From: Donghicola tyrosinivorans
GTDB taxonomy: Bacteria; Pseudomonadota; Alphaproteobacteria; Rhodobacterales; Rhodobacteraceae
Reading direction: 5' to 3'
Length of the DNA stretch: 64,000 bases
Assembly: GCF_003003355.1 (NCBI RefSeq)
Contig: NZ_PVTQ01000013.1
Location: forward strand, 72,562 to 136,561
A program made the translations under genes and the position numbers. Of the stretch, positions 54,324 to 63,684 are shown one piece after another. The notes under the pieces are model-generated. The model ran no database searches. It was given only the letters and a program-made list of their open reading frames with translations, and was not told the origin of the DNA. Every line of letters starts with the position of its first letter. The first letter of the stretch is position 1.

Positions 54324-55571
54324 ATGGGACAAGTTCTGGAAAAAGACCCCTGCGGTTGCGGGGTTGGCTCGGCTATGCCGCTAGAGCAGGCCATGATCGC
54401 CGCAAGCCAATTGGCCCGACCCGTCAGCGGTTTTGAAACCCTTCCTCTTGGTAAAAGCAGCGGACGCGTTCTGGCGCAGCCTGTGTTGGCGGCGGGCAAC
54501 GTGCCGATCTTTGCGGCCTCGGCAATGGATGGGTTTGCGATCAGGTCGCATGGTTTGAAAGAGGTGGGCAGATGGCGTCTTGCGATCAGCCAGAGGATTG
54601 TTGCGGGGGCGGAAGCCGCGCCGCTTTTGCCCGGCACAGCCGCACGGATTTTCACGGGCGCACCCATTCCTATGGGGGCCGATACGGTGGTGATGCAAGA
54701 GAACGCCACCTATGACGACCAAACCGTGACCTTCCACAACTTGCCCCCTGTGGGCAGCAATATTCGCCATGCAGGTGAAGAGATCGCGGCAGGCCAAGAG
54801 GTGCTGGCGGCAGGCACGCAGATGACCGCGCGGGCGATTGCGGTGGCGGCCTCTGCTGGAATTGATCGGGTGTCCGTGCGCAGGCAAGTGCGCGTGGCGC
54901 TGCTGACCACGGGCGATGAGGTGCGGCCTGCGGGCAGCACCCTGAGAGCCGGTCAGATCAACGATGTGAACACACCTATGCTCAGTGCATTGCTGGCCCA
55001 ACACGGCGCGCAACTGGTGATGCAAGAGCATGTGGCTGACACGCTGGCCGCCCATATGGCGGCTCTGACCACTGCCTTGGCTCATGCGGATTTGATTATC
55101 ACCTCTGGCGGCGTGTCTGTGGGCGAAGAAGATCACATGCGGGCGGCAGTTCAGGCAATGGGCGCGCGGGTCACGGTGCCCTCGGTCGCGTTGAAACCGG
55201 TCAAGCCGGTGACTTTGGGCCATATCGGGGATGCTTGCTGGATCGGCCTGCCGGGCAATCCGATGTCGGCCTTTGTGACGTTCCTCCTTCTGGGATTGCC
55301 GGTGCTGGCGGGGCTTTCGGGCGCAGCCTCACAGGATTTTCGGCAGAACCTGCGGGCGGCGAACACCATCGTACGCTCGTCCGGTCGGGCCGAGGTCCGG
55401 CCTGCCAGTCTGGACCGCCGTTCTATGACTGTAACTATCGGTGGCACTGTGCATTCGGGGCGCATGTCGCCGTTGCTAGATGCCGGCGGATGCGTGATCA
55501 TCCCTGCGGACGTCACAACCCTGCCAACCGGTGCACCAGTTGATTTTATCCCCTTCCCACAAGGAGCCTGA
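54324..55571 (+). CDS. moeA: molybdopterin molybdotransferase MoeA
   Basis: The 415-residue protein inserts molybdate into adenylylated molybdopterin in the last step of molybdenum cofactor synthesis. Landmarks: LAAGNVPIFAASAMDGFAIR, ARIFTGAPIPMGADTVVMQE, VALLTTGDEVRPAGS, TSGGVSVGEEDHMR and the C-terminal GLPGNPMSAFVTF, in the domain order of MoeA. A short N-terminal CGCG segment is unusual. It precedes a DUF2478 gene and lies close to napA, whose product needs the cofactor. An FNR-like box suggests anaerobic induction, so this may be a second, pathway-dedicated moeA. Confidence 0.93.
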   Translation: MGQVLEKDPCGCGVGSAMPLEQAMIAASQLARPVSGFETLPLGKSSGRVLAQPVLAAGNVPIFAASAMDGFAIRSHGLKEVGRWRLAISQRIVAGAEAAPLLPGTAARIFTGAPIPMGADTVVMQENATYDDQTVTFHNLPPVGSNIRHAGEEIAAGQEVLAAGTQMTARAIAVAASAGIDRVSVRRQVRVALLTTGDEVRPAGSTLRAGQINDVNTPMLSALLAQHGAQLVMQEHVADTLAAHMAALTTALAHADLIITSGGVSVGEEDHMRAAVQAMGARVTVPSVALKPVKPVTLGHIGDACWIGLPGNPMSAFVTFLLLGLPVLAGLSGAASQDFRQNLRAANTIVRSSGRAEVRPASLDRRSMTVTIGGTVHSGRMSPLLDAGGCVIIPADVTTLPTGAPVDFIPFPQGA

Positions 55572-55572
55572 C

Positions 55573-56082
55573 ATGATCCGCTTTGGCTATATTCTTTCGA
55601 CCCAGCGCGGCGCGGCAGATGCTGCCCTGTCGGACCTTGCGGCGCGGCTGCACGCGGACGGGCGGACTGTGGCGGGACTTATCCAGTGCCGTGCGCCCGA
55701 TGACAGCGATCATCCTTGCGATATGGATCTGGCGGTTCTGCCTGTAGGCCCGCAGATCGCTATCGCGCAGCAATTAGGCAGCGGGTCGCGGGGATGCCGG
55801 TTGGACCCTGCCTCGCTTGAGGATGCCTCGGCTTGGGTGGTCCGTGCTTTGGATGACGGGGCGGACGCGCTGATCATCAACAAATTCGGGGCGCAGGAAT
55901 GTCAGAGGCGCGGGATGTGCGATGCCTTTGCCAAAGCGATCGAGAGGGGCATTCCCGTTCTGACCGCAGTTAACCAACTGAACCATGACGACTTTCTGGC
56001 TTATGCGGGCGGTATGGCCACGCGGCTAGAGGCCGATACCGCGCTGCTTTACGACTGGATGACCGCGCCGGTTCCCGCCTAA
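55573..56082 (+). CDS. DUF2478 family protein (molybdenum-associated)
   Basis: ATG at 55573, two bases after the moeA stop, with AAGGAG upstream. The 169-residue protein has the DUF2478 pattern: GYILSTQRGAADAALSDLAA at the start (a loop resembling the start of an NTPase), CDMDLAVLPVG, and DGADALIINKFGAQECQRRG. Members are found near molybdate transport and Moco genes and are nucleotide-hydrolase-like, but their function is not established. Here it is coupled to moeA and followed by a strong terminator. Confidence 0.82.
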   Translation: MIRFGYILSTQRGAADAALSDLAARLHADGRTVAGLIQCRAPDDSDHPCDMDLAVLPVGPQIAIAQQLGSGSRGCRLDPASLEDASAWVVRALDDGADALIINKFGAQECQRRGMCDAFAKAIERGIPVLTAVNQLNHDDFLAYAGGMATRLEADTALLYDWMTAPVPA

Positions 56083-56106
56083 GGTGGACATAGCTTCGGA
56101 CAACGT

Positions 56107-56136
56107 AAAACGGGCCTCTGAAAAGAGGCCCGTTTT
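56107..56136. terminator. strong bidirectional terminator between the moeA operon and the nap operon
   Basis: AAAACGGGCCTCT (56107-56119) and AGAGGCCCGTTTT (56124-56136) form a perfect 13-pair stem with a GAAA tetraloop. T-runs are present in both directions, so it can stop convergent transcription from moeA and nap. Confidence 0.9.
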
Positions 56137-56175
56137 GCTTTTCGGCACAGTGCCGAAACCTGCGGGAAGCGGCGG

Positions 56176-56448
56176 TTAGACCGTCGCGCCCCGCCGCCGG
56201 ATCACGCAGCCCACCTGCGCGGCCAGCACGCCGATCACCACCGAGATCGCCATCTCAAGCGTGGTTATCGGAACGTCGGTTGAATGAGAGCCTCCCAGCA
56301 GGACCGGCGCAAGAACCCCGACAGCGGCCCCCAGCACCAGCGCCACCAAGGGTTTGCGCGTCATCATTCCAAAAGCGATCCCCACCAGACCGGGCAGCCC
56401 CAGCACAGCACCGCCGATGGTGCCAACAAGATCCAATACACTAAGCAT
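56176..56448 (-). CDS. small membrane protein at the end of the nap operon
   Basis: ATG at 56448 (AAGGGA upstream) gives a 90-residue protein with probably three hydrophobic spans (GGAVLGLPGLVGIAFGMM, ALVLGAAVGVLAPVLL, EMAISVVIGVLAAQVGCVI) and a basic tail RRRG. It follows napC after 54 bases with no terminator between, so it should be co-transcribed. It is not NapE or NapL as I know them, and I recognise no family. A membrane anchor or assembly role for the nitrate reductase electron chain is possible. Confidence 0.7.
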   Translation of the reverse strand: MLSVLDLVGTIGGAVLGLPGLVGIAFGMMTRKPLVALVLGAAVGVLAPVLLGGSHSTDVPITTLEMAISVVIGVLAAQVGCVIRRRGATV

Positions 56449-56502
56449 TCTTTGTCCCTTTCTATGTGGGCGGGGCATGGGAATGCCCGCGCCCCTTGGG
56501 CC

Positions 56503-57207
56503 TTAGTCAGCCGAAAGGCCGAGGTAGGTTTTGATCTGCGCCACATCGATGGAGCCGTCACGGGCCGGAGCGGTGCCAGCCAGCGTATCAACCACATGCT
56601 TGTATTCTTCCATGTAGCCGGGGGCCAAATCGTGGGCGATCCCTTGGTGACAATCGATACAGGTCATGTTGGTGTCGATGGCAAGCTGGTGATTGTCGGC
56701 AGCGCGGGTCTCTTGCATGGTGAAGTCCATGTATTCGAACGCGTGACAGTTGCGGCATTCGCGGCTGTCACTGGCCTTCATCTTCTTCCAGACTGCTGCC
56801 GCCATCTCCAAGCGACGCTCTTCGTATTTCTCGGGGGTCGAGATGGTGCCCGCTATCTCATGGTACACGTCTTTGACGGCCATGATTTTGGCCTTCATCT
56901 TGTACTGCCATTCATGGGGAACGTGGCAGTCAGAGCAGATCGCCCGCACGCCTGAATGGTTGTTGTAATGGACCGTCTCGCGGTATTCGCCAAGGTTGGT
57001 TTCCATCGTGTGACAGGACACGCAGAATTCCTCGGTGTTGGTCAGTTCCAGCGACCAGTTGAACCCGCCCCAGAACAGAACCCCGCCAATAAAGCCGGCG
57101 ATCAGCAGAAAGCCGACGCTCATGACCGAGGTGGGACTCCAGATGATGTCCCAGAGCCGCGCGAGACCGCGTTTGCGCACCGGCCCGCCGTTGTTTGGAT
57201 CAGCCAT
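56503..57207 (-). CDS. napC: NapC/NirT tetrahaem cytochrome c quinol dehydrogenase
   Basis: The 234-residue protein has an N-terminal membrane anchor (about 28-50), then a periplasmic domain with four CxxCH haem motifs: CVSCH, CSDCH, CRNCH and CIDCH. It oxidises quinol and passes electrons to NapB/NapA. AAGGAG lies before its ATG, 21 bases after napB. Further histidines (VHYNNHS, DVYHE) may be distal haem ligands, as expected for this family. Confidence 0.95.
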   Translation of the reverse strand: MADPNNGGPVRKRGLARLWDIIWSPTSVMSVGFLLIAGFIGGVLFWGGFNWSLELTNTEEFCVSCHTMETNLGEYRETVHYNNHSGVRAICSDCHVPHEWQYKMKAKIMAVKDVYHEIAGTISTPEKYEERRLEMAAAVWKKMKASDSRECRNCHAFEYMDFTMQETRAADNHQLAIDTNMTCIDCHQGIAHDLAPGYMEEYKHVVDTLAGTAPARDGSIDVAQIKTYLGLSAD

Positions 57208-57227
57208 TGTCTGTCTCCTTGGATGGG

Positions 57228-57668
57228 TCAGCGGGTGCTGGACGGCTTGAAAACGTTATCCACCAGCGCGGGCGCATCGGCCTGCGGAACGTGGCACTGG
57301 TTGCAGAACCAGCGGGTGCCCGAAACCGTGTCCAGCTGGGTGCCGTTGCGGTCCAGATAGTGCGTCATCGACAGGGTCGGTGCGCCGCGCTCACCGGCGT
57401 TGCTCCAGTCGTGACAGGTCAGACACTGGTTGGTGCGCAGGTCGATCTGGTACTGCTCCATCGAGTGGGGAATGATCGGCGGTTGCTGCCGGTAGTTCCG
57501 CGCCGCGCGCCCTTCGTTCTGCTGGTAGATGTCCTCGATCGCGTTGGTCACGTCCAAGGGATCATTGCGCAGGCTCTTCACGTCTCCGGCTTGTTGGGCT
57601 GCTACGATGCCGACAAAGGCAAGTGTGGAGGCAAGGCCGGAGAGACCCGTTATCACCAGAAATTTCAT
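57228..57668 (-). CDS. napB: NapB dihaem cytochrome c subunit
   Basis: The 146-residue protein has a signal peptide (MKFLVITGLSGLASTLAFVG) and two haem-binding motifs, CLTCH and CNQCH, as in the electron-transfer subunit of periplasmic nitrate reductase. The conserved PPIIPHSMEQYQIDLRTNQC segment around the first haem, with axial histidines, is clear. It sits between napH and napC in the usual order and forms the NapAB complex in the periplasm. Confidence 0.95.
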   Translation of the reverse strand: MKFLVITGLSGLASTLAFVGIVAAQQAGDVKSLRNDPLDVTNAIEDIYQQNEGRAARNYRQQPPIIPHSMEQYQIDLRTNQCLTCHDWSNAGERGAPTLSMTHYLDRNGTQLDTVSGTRWFCNQCHVPQADAPALVDNVFKPSSTR

Positions 57669-57690
57669 CTAAATTCTCCGTGGTTGTCGT

Positions 57691-58602
57691 TCATGCGGCT
57701 TTGTCCGCGACGTTTGGCGTGGCCGTATCGCCGGGCTCTGACAGCCTGTCGTCGAAACGGTGGGTGAAGGTGAAAACGTCCACCGAACAAACGTCGATGC
57801 AGCGTCCACAATTGGTACAGTCGGGCGACAGGATCAGGGGCGTGTCGCCCTGTTTGCCCCGCAAGGCAGGGGAAATGACGTGGTTTTCAGGGCAGACCGC
57901 AAAGCAATCCATGCAGTCATCACAGGCAGACCGTTGCCGCGCCGAGACCCGCACCAGGGACTTGGCCCCCACCAGCCCGTAGAACGCGCCCACGGGACAC
58001 AAATGTCCGCACCAGCCGCGACGGGCGACCAGCAGGTCGAACAGAAAGATCGCCGCAACCAGCCCCCATGTGGCGCCCATGCCAAAGACCAGACCCCGAT
58101 GCAGCATGGTGATTGGGTTCACCACCTCCCACGCGATGACGCCGGTCAGGGCCGAGACCAGCAGCACCATCCCCAGCACCCACAGGCGGGTGTGGCGCTT
58201 GGGTTGCCAGCCTTTGGGCAGGCCCAGACGGTCATGCAGCCAGTGGGCCGCATCGGTGACCGGATTGATCGGGCAGACCCACGAACAATAGACCCGCCCG
58301 CCGATCAGCGCGTAGACCGCCAACACGATCACCGCGCCGGTCAGCGCTGTCAGTTCTGGCCTATGACCGGCTAGAAGGCTTTGGGCCATGACCAGCGGAT
58401 CGGTCAGCGGCAGAACCCCGAAGGTGCGCGATCCGGCCAGTGTGCCGCTGACCCACCAGATCCCGAACCACGGACCCAGCAGGAAAAGCGCCAAGAAAAA
58501 CACTTGAGAGGCACGGCGCAGCAGCAGCCACTTATGCGCGCCGATCCAGCCTTTGACGGCGATGGCCTCTTGTCCGGTGGGCAGTTTTGTTTTTGCGCTC
58601 AT
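57691..58602 (-). CDS. napH: NapH membrane ferredoxin-type quinol dehydrogenase
   Basis: The 303-residue protein has four membrane helices with two cysteine pairs at membrane loops ([10 protein letters not shown] and [10 protein letters not shown]) and a C-terminal pair of [4Fe-4S] motifs, [13 protein letters not shown] and [14 protein letters not shown]. It passes electrons from the quinol pool to NapG/NapC. Its ATG overlaps the napG stop (ATGA). Confidence 0.94.
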   Translation of the reverse strand: MSAKTKLPTGQEAIAVKGWIGAHKWLLLRRASQVFFLALFLLGPWFGIWWVSGTLAGSRTFGVLPLTDPLVMAQSLLAGHRPELTALTGAVIVLAVYALIGGRVYCSWVCPINPVTDAAHWLHDRLGLPKGWQPKRHTRLWVLGMVLLVSALTGVIAWEVVNPITMLHRGLVFGMGATWGLVAAIFLFDLLVARRGWCGHLCPVGAFYGLVGAKSLVRVSARQRSACDDCMDCFAVCPENHVISPALRGKQGDTPLILSPDCTNCGRCIDVCSVDVFTFTHRFDDRLSEPGDTATPNVADKAA

Positions 58603-59417
58603 TGTCCGGACTCCGGCAGGGTGAACACAGGGGCAAAGCCGCCCGGCGTCGCCAGATTGTCAGTGCCGGGGCCGGGCAAACGGTCCGGCAGGTCAATGAT
58701 CCCGTCAACCAGCGGGGCGCCGTTCTGCTCAAGCTCTTCCCAGCCCTTGCGGTAATGCTCGGCCGAGGCGCCACGGGCCAGCCGCACGGGCAGAACTTTG
58801 ATCGCGGCTTCGGGCAGGACGCAGCTTTTTTCACACATGCCGCAGCCGGTGCAGCGGTCCGCATGGACCGTTGGCGCGAAGATCGCGTGATGGCCCGAAC
58901 GGTCATTGTGTGACAGCTCAAGGGTGATCGCCTCATCAATGACGGGGCAGACCCGATAGCAAACATCGCAGCGCAGCCCCAGAAAGTTCAGGCAGTTTTC
59001 CTGATCGACCAGAACGGCGGTGCCCATCCTGGCATCGTCGATGTTGGTCAGCCCCTTATCCAGCGCCCCTGTAGGGCAGGCGGCAACACAAGGAATGTCA
59101 TCGCACATCTCGCAGGGGACATCGCGGGCCGTGAAGAACGGCGTGCCGGTGGCAGGTCCGTCTGCCCCAAGTTCAGCAAGCGAAAGCGTGTCATAGGGAC
59201 AATCTCGCACGCACAGGCCGCAGCGGATGCAGGCGGCCAGAAAGTCGGCCTCATCCAGTGCGCCGGGCGGGCGCAACGCCTGCGCTGGCAAAGCGCGGGC
59301 GTCATGAGCCAGCCAGGACAGCAAACCGCCCGCCACCGCGCAGCCACCCGCCATCCGCGCCGCATTCACCAGAAAGCGGCGGCGGTCAGCCTGTGTGGAA
59401 GGGTTGGCGGCGGGCAT
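58599..59417 (-). CDS. napG: NapG ferredoxin-type protein
   Basis: The 272-residue protein has a twin-arginine signal ([15 protein letters not shown]) and several ferredoxin motifs: [35 protein letters not shown] and [12 protein letters not shown], so probably four [4Fe-4S] clusters. It works with NapH in electron transfer from quinol to the periplasmic reductase. The start has AGGA at a suitable distance and lies 40 bases after napA. Confidence 0.94.
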   Translation of the reverse strand: MPAANPSTQADRRRFLVNAARMAGGCAVAGGLLSWLAHDARALPAQALRPPGALDEADFLAACIRCGLCVRDCPYDTLSLAELGADGPATGTPFFTARDVPCEMCDDIPCVAACPTGALDKGLTNIDDARMGTAVLVDQENCLNFLGLRCDVCYRVCPVIDEAITLELSHNDRSGHHAIFAPTVHADRCTGCGMCEKSCVLPEAAIKVLPVRLARGASAEHYRKGWEELEQNGAPLVDGIIDLPDRLPGPGTDNLATPGGFAPVFTLPESGQ

Positions 59418-59457
59418 CGGTCACATCCTGATCAAAGCTGGCGTTGGATCGGGCGCG

Positions 59458-61950
59458 TCAGGCGCGCTCGACCTTGCAGGCGCATTTTTTGAAGTCCGTT
59501 TCCTTGGACAGCGGGCAGGTGGCATCCAGTGTCAGCTTGTTGATCAGCTGGCCCTCATCGAACCACGGCACAAAGACCAGACCGCGCGGCGGCTTGTTCC
59601 GGCCCCGTGTTTCCACGCGGCTCAGCATCTCGCCGCGGCGGGTCGAGATCATGATCTCTTGCCCGCGGCGCAGGCCGCGATCCTTGGCGTCATCGGGGTG
59701 CATAAAGACCACCGCCGAGGGGAAGGCACGGTGCAGTTCAGGCACCCGCCGTGTCATCGAGCCCGAGTGCCAATGTTCCAGCACGCGGCCCGTGCAGAGC
59801 CACAGATCAAATTCCTCATCGGGCGCCTCTGCGGCAGGCTCATAGGGGGCAAAGATGATGTTCGCCTTGCCATCGGGCTTGCCATAGAACTGCACGCCTG
59901 CGCCTTCGGCCACATAGGGATCGTAGCCTTCGCGGAAGCGGTAGAGGGTCTCTTTTCCATCGACCACGGGCCAGCGCAGACCGCGTGCCTGATGGTAGGT
60001 GTCAAAGGGTGCCAGATCGTGACCGTGGTGACGGCCAAAGTCGGCGTATTCCTCAAACAGGCCCTTCTGGACGTAATAGCCAAAGTGCGTGGATTCCTGA
60101 TTGTTGAACCCTTCGGCGGTTTCCGCCAACGGGTAGGCGTTGACCTTGCCGTTCTCGAACAGCACTTCGTACAGGGTCTTGCCCGCCAGTTCAGGCTTTT
60201 GCGACAGCAGCTCTTCGCCCCACGCCTCTTCGACGGTGAAGCGTTTGGCGAATTCCATTACCTGCCACAGATCCGAGCGCGCCTCGCCGGGGGCATCCAC
60301 CTGCTGACGCCAGAACTGGGTGCGGCGTTCGGCGTTGCCGTAGGCGCCCTCTTTTTCCACCCACATGGCCGTGGGCAGGATCAGGTCGGCGGCCATAGCC
60401 GTGACGGTGGGGTAGGGGTCCGACACGGCGATGAAGTTCTCGGGGTTGCGATAGCCGGGAAAGCCCTCTTCGTTCATGTTGGGGGCGGCTTGCATGTTGT
60501 TGTTGCACTGCACCCAATAGGCGTTCAGCACCCCGTCTTTCAGCATCCGGTTCTGCAAGACCGCGTGAAAACCCGGCTTGGGCGGGATGGTTCCTGCGGG
60601 AATGCCCCAAGCGGTTTCACAAATCTCGCGGTGCGCATCGTTGGCCACGACCATGTCGGCGGGCAAACGGTGGGCAAAGGTGCCAACCTCACGGGCCGTA
60701 CCACAGGCCGAGGGCTGTCCGGTCAGCGAGAAGGGCGAGTTTCCGGGCTCGGAAATCTTACCCACCAGCAAGTGGACGTTGTACATCAGACCATTCACCC
60801 ACGACCCGCGGGTGTGCTGGTTAAAGCCCATGGTCCACAGGGACATGACCTTGCGCTTGGGGTCAGCGTATTGCTGCGCCAGACGTTCCAGCTGCGCGAC
60901 CGGCACGCCAGAGATTTCCGACGCTTTTTCAACGGTATATTCCGCGACCGAGGCGGCATATTCGTCAAAGGTCATCGGCGACAGCTTGCCCGAGTCCGGA
61001 TTGGCGGCAGCTTGCTGCAATTCGTGTTCGGGGCGCAGGCCATAGCCGATATCGGTGTCGGTGCGGGTAAAGTTGACGTGCTTGTTCACGAAGTCCCAGT
61101 TCACCGCATCATTCTGGATGATGTAGTTGGCGATGTAGTTCAGGATCGCCAGATCGGACTGGGGATTGAACACCATGCCGTTGTCAGCCAGCTCGAACGA
61201 GCGGTGCTCATAGGTGGACAGCACATGCACCTCTGCGCCCGGTTTGGTCAGGCGGGTGTCGGTCAGACGCGACCACAGGATCGGGTGCATCTCCGCCATG
61301 TTCGATCCCCAAAGCACGAAGGTATCCGCGTGCTCTAGATCGTCATAACAGCCCATCGGCTCATCAATGCCGAAGGCCCGCATGAAGCCCACCACAGCAG
61401 AGGCCATACAGTGCCGCGCGTTGGGGTCGATGTTGTTGGACCGGAAGCCGGCCTTCATCAGCTTGGCGGCGGCATAGCCTTCCCAGACGGTCCACTGGCC
61501 ACTGCCGAACATGCCGACACTGGTCGGGCCTTTCTTGGCCAGTGCCTCTTTCCACTTTTGCGCCATGACGTCGAAGGCTTCGTCCCACGACACGGGTTCG
61601 AACTCGCCGTTCTTGTCGTAAACGCCGTTGGTCTTGCGCAAGAGCGGCGTGGTCAGACGGTCCTGTCCGTACATGATCTTGGACAGGAAATAGCCTTTGA
61701 TGCAGTTCAGACCGCGGTTCACAGGCGCTTCGGGATCGCCCTGCGTGGCGACGACGCGGCCCTCTTTGGTGCCGACCAGAACCGAACAGCCCGTCCCGCA
61801 AAAGCGGCAGGGCGCTTTGTCCCAGCGGATACCGGCATCACCGGCGGCTTGGGCGCTGACGGCATTGGGCAAGGTCAAGCCAGCGGCGGCTGCAGTGCTG
61901 GCCGCAGCCGAGGCTTTCAGGAAATTGCGGCGGGATTCCGAGATGGTCAT
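59458..61950 (-). CDS. napA: periplasmic nitrate reductase catalytic subunit NapA
   Basis: The 830-residue protein reduces nitrate to nitrite. It has a twin-arginine signal ([15 protein letters not shown]), the [4Fe-4S] site [12 protein letters not shown]...LNCIKGYF, the molybdenum-ligand cysteine region [18 protein letters not shown], and C-terminal molybdopterin dinucleotide-binding stretches such as [18 protein letters not shown]. Length fits the family. The order napFDAGHBC is complete except for napE. The linked moeA could supply cofactor. Confidence 0.96.
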   Translation of the reverse strand: MTISESRRNFLKASAAASTAAAAGLTLPNAVSAQAAGDAGIRWDKAPCRFCGTGCSVLVGTKEGRVVATQGDPEAPVNRGLNCIKGYFLSKIMYGQDRLTTPLLRKTNGVYDKNGEFEPVSWDEAFDVMAQKWKEALAKKGPTSVGMFGSGQWTVWEGYAAAKLMKAGFRSNNIDPNARHCMASAVVGFMRAFGIDEPMGCYDDLEHADTFVLWGSNMAEMHPILWSRLTDTRLTKPGAEVHVLSTYEHRSFELADNGMVFNPQSDLAILNYIANYIIQNDAVNWDFVNKHVNFTRTDTDIGYGLRPEHELQQAAANPDSGKLSPMTFDEYAASVAEYTVEKASEISGVPVAQLERLAQQYADPKRKVMSLWTMGFNQHTRGSWVNGLMYNVHLLVGKISEPGNSPFSLTGQPSACGTAREVGTFAHRLPADMVVANDAHREICETAWGIPAGTIPPKPGFHAVLQNRMLKDGVLNAYWVQCNNNMQAAPNMNEEGFPGYRNPENFIAVSDPYPTVTAMAADLILPTAMWVEKEGAYGNAERRTQFWRQQVDAPGEARSDLWQVMEFAKRFTVEEAWGEELLSQKPELAGKTLYEVLFENGKVNAYPLAETAEGFNNQESTHFGYYVQKGLFEEYADFGRHHGHDLAPFDTYHQARGLRWPVVDGKETLYRFREGYDPYVAEGAGVQFYGKPDGKANIIFAPYEPAAEAPDEEFDLWLCTGRVLEHWHSGSMTRRVPELHRAFPSAVVFMHPDDAKDRGLRRGQEIMISTRRGEMLSRVETRGRNKPPRGLVFVPWFDEGQLINKLTLDATCPLSKETDFKKCACKVERA

Positions 61951-61951
61951 G

Positions 61952-62227
61952 TCAAATCTCCGGCTGAGCGACCAGTTCCCGCGCGGAAGGCACGGCGAGG
62001 TCTTCGAAATGGTGGTAATTGAGCGATAGCGAGATCACGCCCGGTATCTGGTGAAGGTCCATGATGATGTCCGAGGCCCGCTTGTCCGGCGTATCCTCAA
62101 CCACCACGACAAGGCGGCCTTGGTCGGTGGCGGCATGCACCTCGACCCCGTCGGTCACCTCCATTTGGGCGCGGGCGGCATAAAGCTTGTCCTGCGAAAT
62201 ATGGATCAGGCATCCACAGATGTTCAT
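61952..62227 (-). CDS. napD: NapD chaperone for NapA
   Basis: ATG at 62227 with GGGAGAG upstream gives a 91-residue protein starting [15 protein letters not shown], with [20 protein letters not shown]. NapD binds the twin-arginine signal of NapA and delays export until cofactors are in. It overlaps napF by ATGA and ends one base before napA. Longer in-frame starts are rejected because they lie within napF. Confidence 0.93.
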   Translation of the reverse strand: MNICGCLIHISQDKLYAARAQMEVTDGVEVHAATDQGRLVVVVEDTPDKRASDIIMDLHQIPGVISLSLNYHHFEDLAVPSARELVAQPEI

Positions 62228-62733
62228 AGTGTTCTCTCCCTTTCCGCAGGGGCCGGACGTGTGAAACGGACGGCTTGGGTCGGACAAGTAAATGCGCACT
62301 CGCCGCAGCCCGAGCATTGACTTTCGTCAAGCACCGGAACCGCGCGGCCTTGCGGCAAGAGCGTGAAACGGATGGCGCGGGCCTCGCAGGCATCTTCGCA
62401 AGCGCGGCAGGCGGTGCCTTTCATCGACAGGCACGCGCCGGTGATCTCGGCGCGCCACGGCCAGTTCGCGATGTCGTCTTTCAGCAATGCGCCGGTCGGG
62501 CAGGCCGCCGCACAGTCACCGCAGAAATCACATGCGCCTTTGGTGAAATCGATCTGCGGCAAGTTTTGTTCATCCAGCCGGATGATGCCGGTGGGACAGG
62601 CGCGCGCGCATGCCCCGCAGCGGTCGCATAAATCTGCGAACGTCGGTTGCGCCCCAGGGGGGTGCATGAACGTAAGAGAGGCCTGTTTGAACTGCCCCCT
62701 CAGAAAATTTCGCCTTGCGACACTGACATCCAT
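62224..62733 (-). CDS. napF: NapF ferredoxin-type protein
   Basis: ATG at 62733 is used (a GTG three codons earlier is possible; neither has a strong ribosome-binding site). The 169-residue cytoplasmic protein has four cysteine clusters: CDRCGACARACP, CDFCGDCAAACP, CRACEDACE and CSGCGECAFTCP. NapF is thought to help mature or activate NapA. It is the first gene of the nap operon and lies just downstream of an FNR-like promoter region. Confidence 0.93.
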   Translation of the reverse strand: MDVSVARRNFLRGQFKQASLTFMHPPGAQPTFADLCDRCGACARACPTGIIRLDEQNLPQIDFTKGACDFCGDCAAACPTGALLKDDIANWPWRAEITGACLSMKGTACRACEDACEARAIRFTLLPQGRAVPVLDESQCSGCGECAFTCPTQAVRFTRPAPAERERTL

Positions 62734-62782
62734 AGCTTGCACCGGCTTGCTGGAAACAATGCCTTCGTAAACTGCCTATTTT

Positions 62783-62813
62783 TTATGCAACTTGACTTAA
62801 ATCATTTGCATAA
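62783..62813. promoter_or_regulatory. nested inverted repeat at the nap promoter
   Basis: TTATGCAA (62783-62790) and TTGCATAA (62806-62813) are perfect 8-base inverted repeats. They enclose the FNR-like box at 62792-62805, with centres half a base apart. The pair lies about 60 bases before napF. Confidence 0.6.
62792..62805 (-). promoter_or_regulatory. FNR/NNR-like box of the nap operon
   Basis: Read on the minus strand, ATGAT-TTAA-GTCAA differs from the consensus in one position of the first half. Its distance to napF (59 bases from the ATG) suits class II activation by a Crp/Fnr protein such as the one encoded at 53460-54158. Confidence 0.6.
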
Positions 62814-63090
62814 CACATAAATTTTCCAGAATATGAATGGTGAGAGCACACGCATAAACTGTGCTTTCACCCAAAGTCGCCATAATCCAGATTTCCGGTT
62901 TGACGCCGCCACTCTTGGCCCGATGATCAGCTTCAGGCGCAAGATAACAGCACGGTTTGCCAAAGCGGTCGATCAGTCCAAACAAAGAAGCGACTGTCCC
63001 CTTCTTTGCCCAAGACGGCCCGTTCCAAGGCAAGAATTACTTTGCATTACATTGCCTGTTTTTGGGCGTAAGCCCGACAGAAGCTGGCTA

Positions 63091-63596
63091 GGGTCAGGAC
63101 CCATTGATTTGGTTCGTCGCGCATGATTCACCGTTCGAAAACGAGCGGTGAGCATGTCTGATCTTTTCTGGTTGAGTAATGCGCAAATGGCGCGTCTGGA
63201 GCCTTACTTCCCGAAGTCACACGGCAGACCCCGGGTCGACGACCGGCGGGTCCTGAGCGGCATTATCTTCATCAATCGCAACGGCTTGCGGTGGCGTGAC
63301 GCGCCAAGAGAGTATGGCCCGCACAAGACGCTCTACAACCGTTGGAAGCGGTGGAGCGACCGGGGTGTCTTCGCTCGGATCATGGCGGGGCTGGCCGCTG
63401 AGCACGGCGAGGAGACGACTGTGATGATTGATGCAACTTATTTGAAAGCCCATCGTACTGCGTCCAGTTTGGGCGTCAAAAAGGGGGGCGTGGGCGCCTG
63501 ATCGGCAGAACCAAGGGCGGTATGAACACTAAATTGCACGCCATCTGCGACAGCCAAGGCCGTCCGATCGACCTGTTCCTCACTACCGGTCCCGTC
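63091..63596 (+). mobile_element. IS5-family insertion sequence remnant (IS427-like)
   Basis: The left end appears at GGGTCAGGACCCATTGAT (63091-63108), a terminal sequence style typical of this group, followed by the two overlapping transposase frames. Similarity to the second frame stops at 63596 in the middle of the catalytic domain, so the element lacks its right part and cannot move by itself. No target duplication could be found. Confidence 0.65.
63154..63501 (+). CDS. IS5-family transposase, first frame (orfA)
   Basis: The 115-residue frame begins MSDLFWLSNAQMARLEPYFP and has the usual DUF4096-like N-terminal domain (RVLSGIIFINRNGLRWRDAP) and the first catalytic Asp region MIDATYLKAHRTA. 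It stops at TGA 63499-63501. Just before, the run AAAAAGGGGGG (63478-63488) lets ribosomes slip back one base into the next frame, as is normal for IS427-group elements. The start at 63154 follows a GAGC-type weak site; GTG at 63148 is the alternative. Confidence 0.75.
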   Translation: MSDLFWLSNAQMARLEPYFPKSHGRPRVDDRRVLSGIIFINRNGLRWRDAPREYGPHKTLYNRWKRWSDRGVFARIMAGLAAEHGEETTVMIDATYLKAHRTASSLGVKKGGVGA

Positions 63597-63623
63597 AGAT
63601 GGAGTGGTTGCCGCCCTCCCTAG
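63489..63623 (+). pseudogene. IS5-family transposase, second frame (orfB), truncated
   Basis: In the -1 frame after the slippery run, the sequence reads RGRLIGRTKGGMNTKLHAIC then DLFLTTGPV, standard IS427-group residues. It then turns at 63597 into unrelated RWSGCRPP and stops at 63623. About 100 residues including the later DDE acids are missing. Confidence 0.7.
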
Positions 63624-63684
63624 ACGGCATCGCAATGTGCCAAGGTCGTGGTGTTCAACGCCACGCGCAAAGGAGGACGGCGAG

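Larger units (their letters stand above)
62734..63090. other. AT-rich region between napF and the IS debris; nap promoter and no gene
   Basis: The first 80 bases hold the nap control region with nested palindromes (62783-62813). Beyond that, open frames exist on both strands, but none has a recognisable protein, ribosome-binding site or family match. The stretch up to 63090 may be old rearranged DNA next to the insertion sequences. Confidence 0.45.

Noticed and set aside
59395..61338. Plus-strand frame of 647 codons opposite napG and napA
   Set aside because: Antisense to highly conserved nap genes, no start signal, low-complexity G/H/R-rich product.
62797..63033. Minus-strand frame of 78 codons between nap and the IS elements
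   Set aside because: No ribosome-binding site, no recognisable motif, and it runs through the nap control region; treated as chance.
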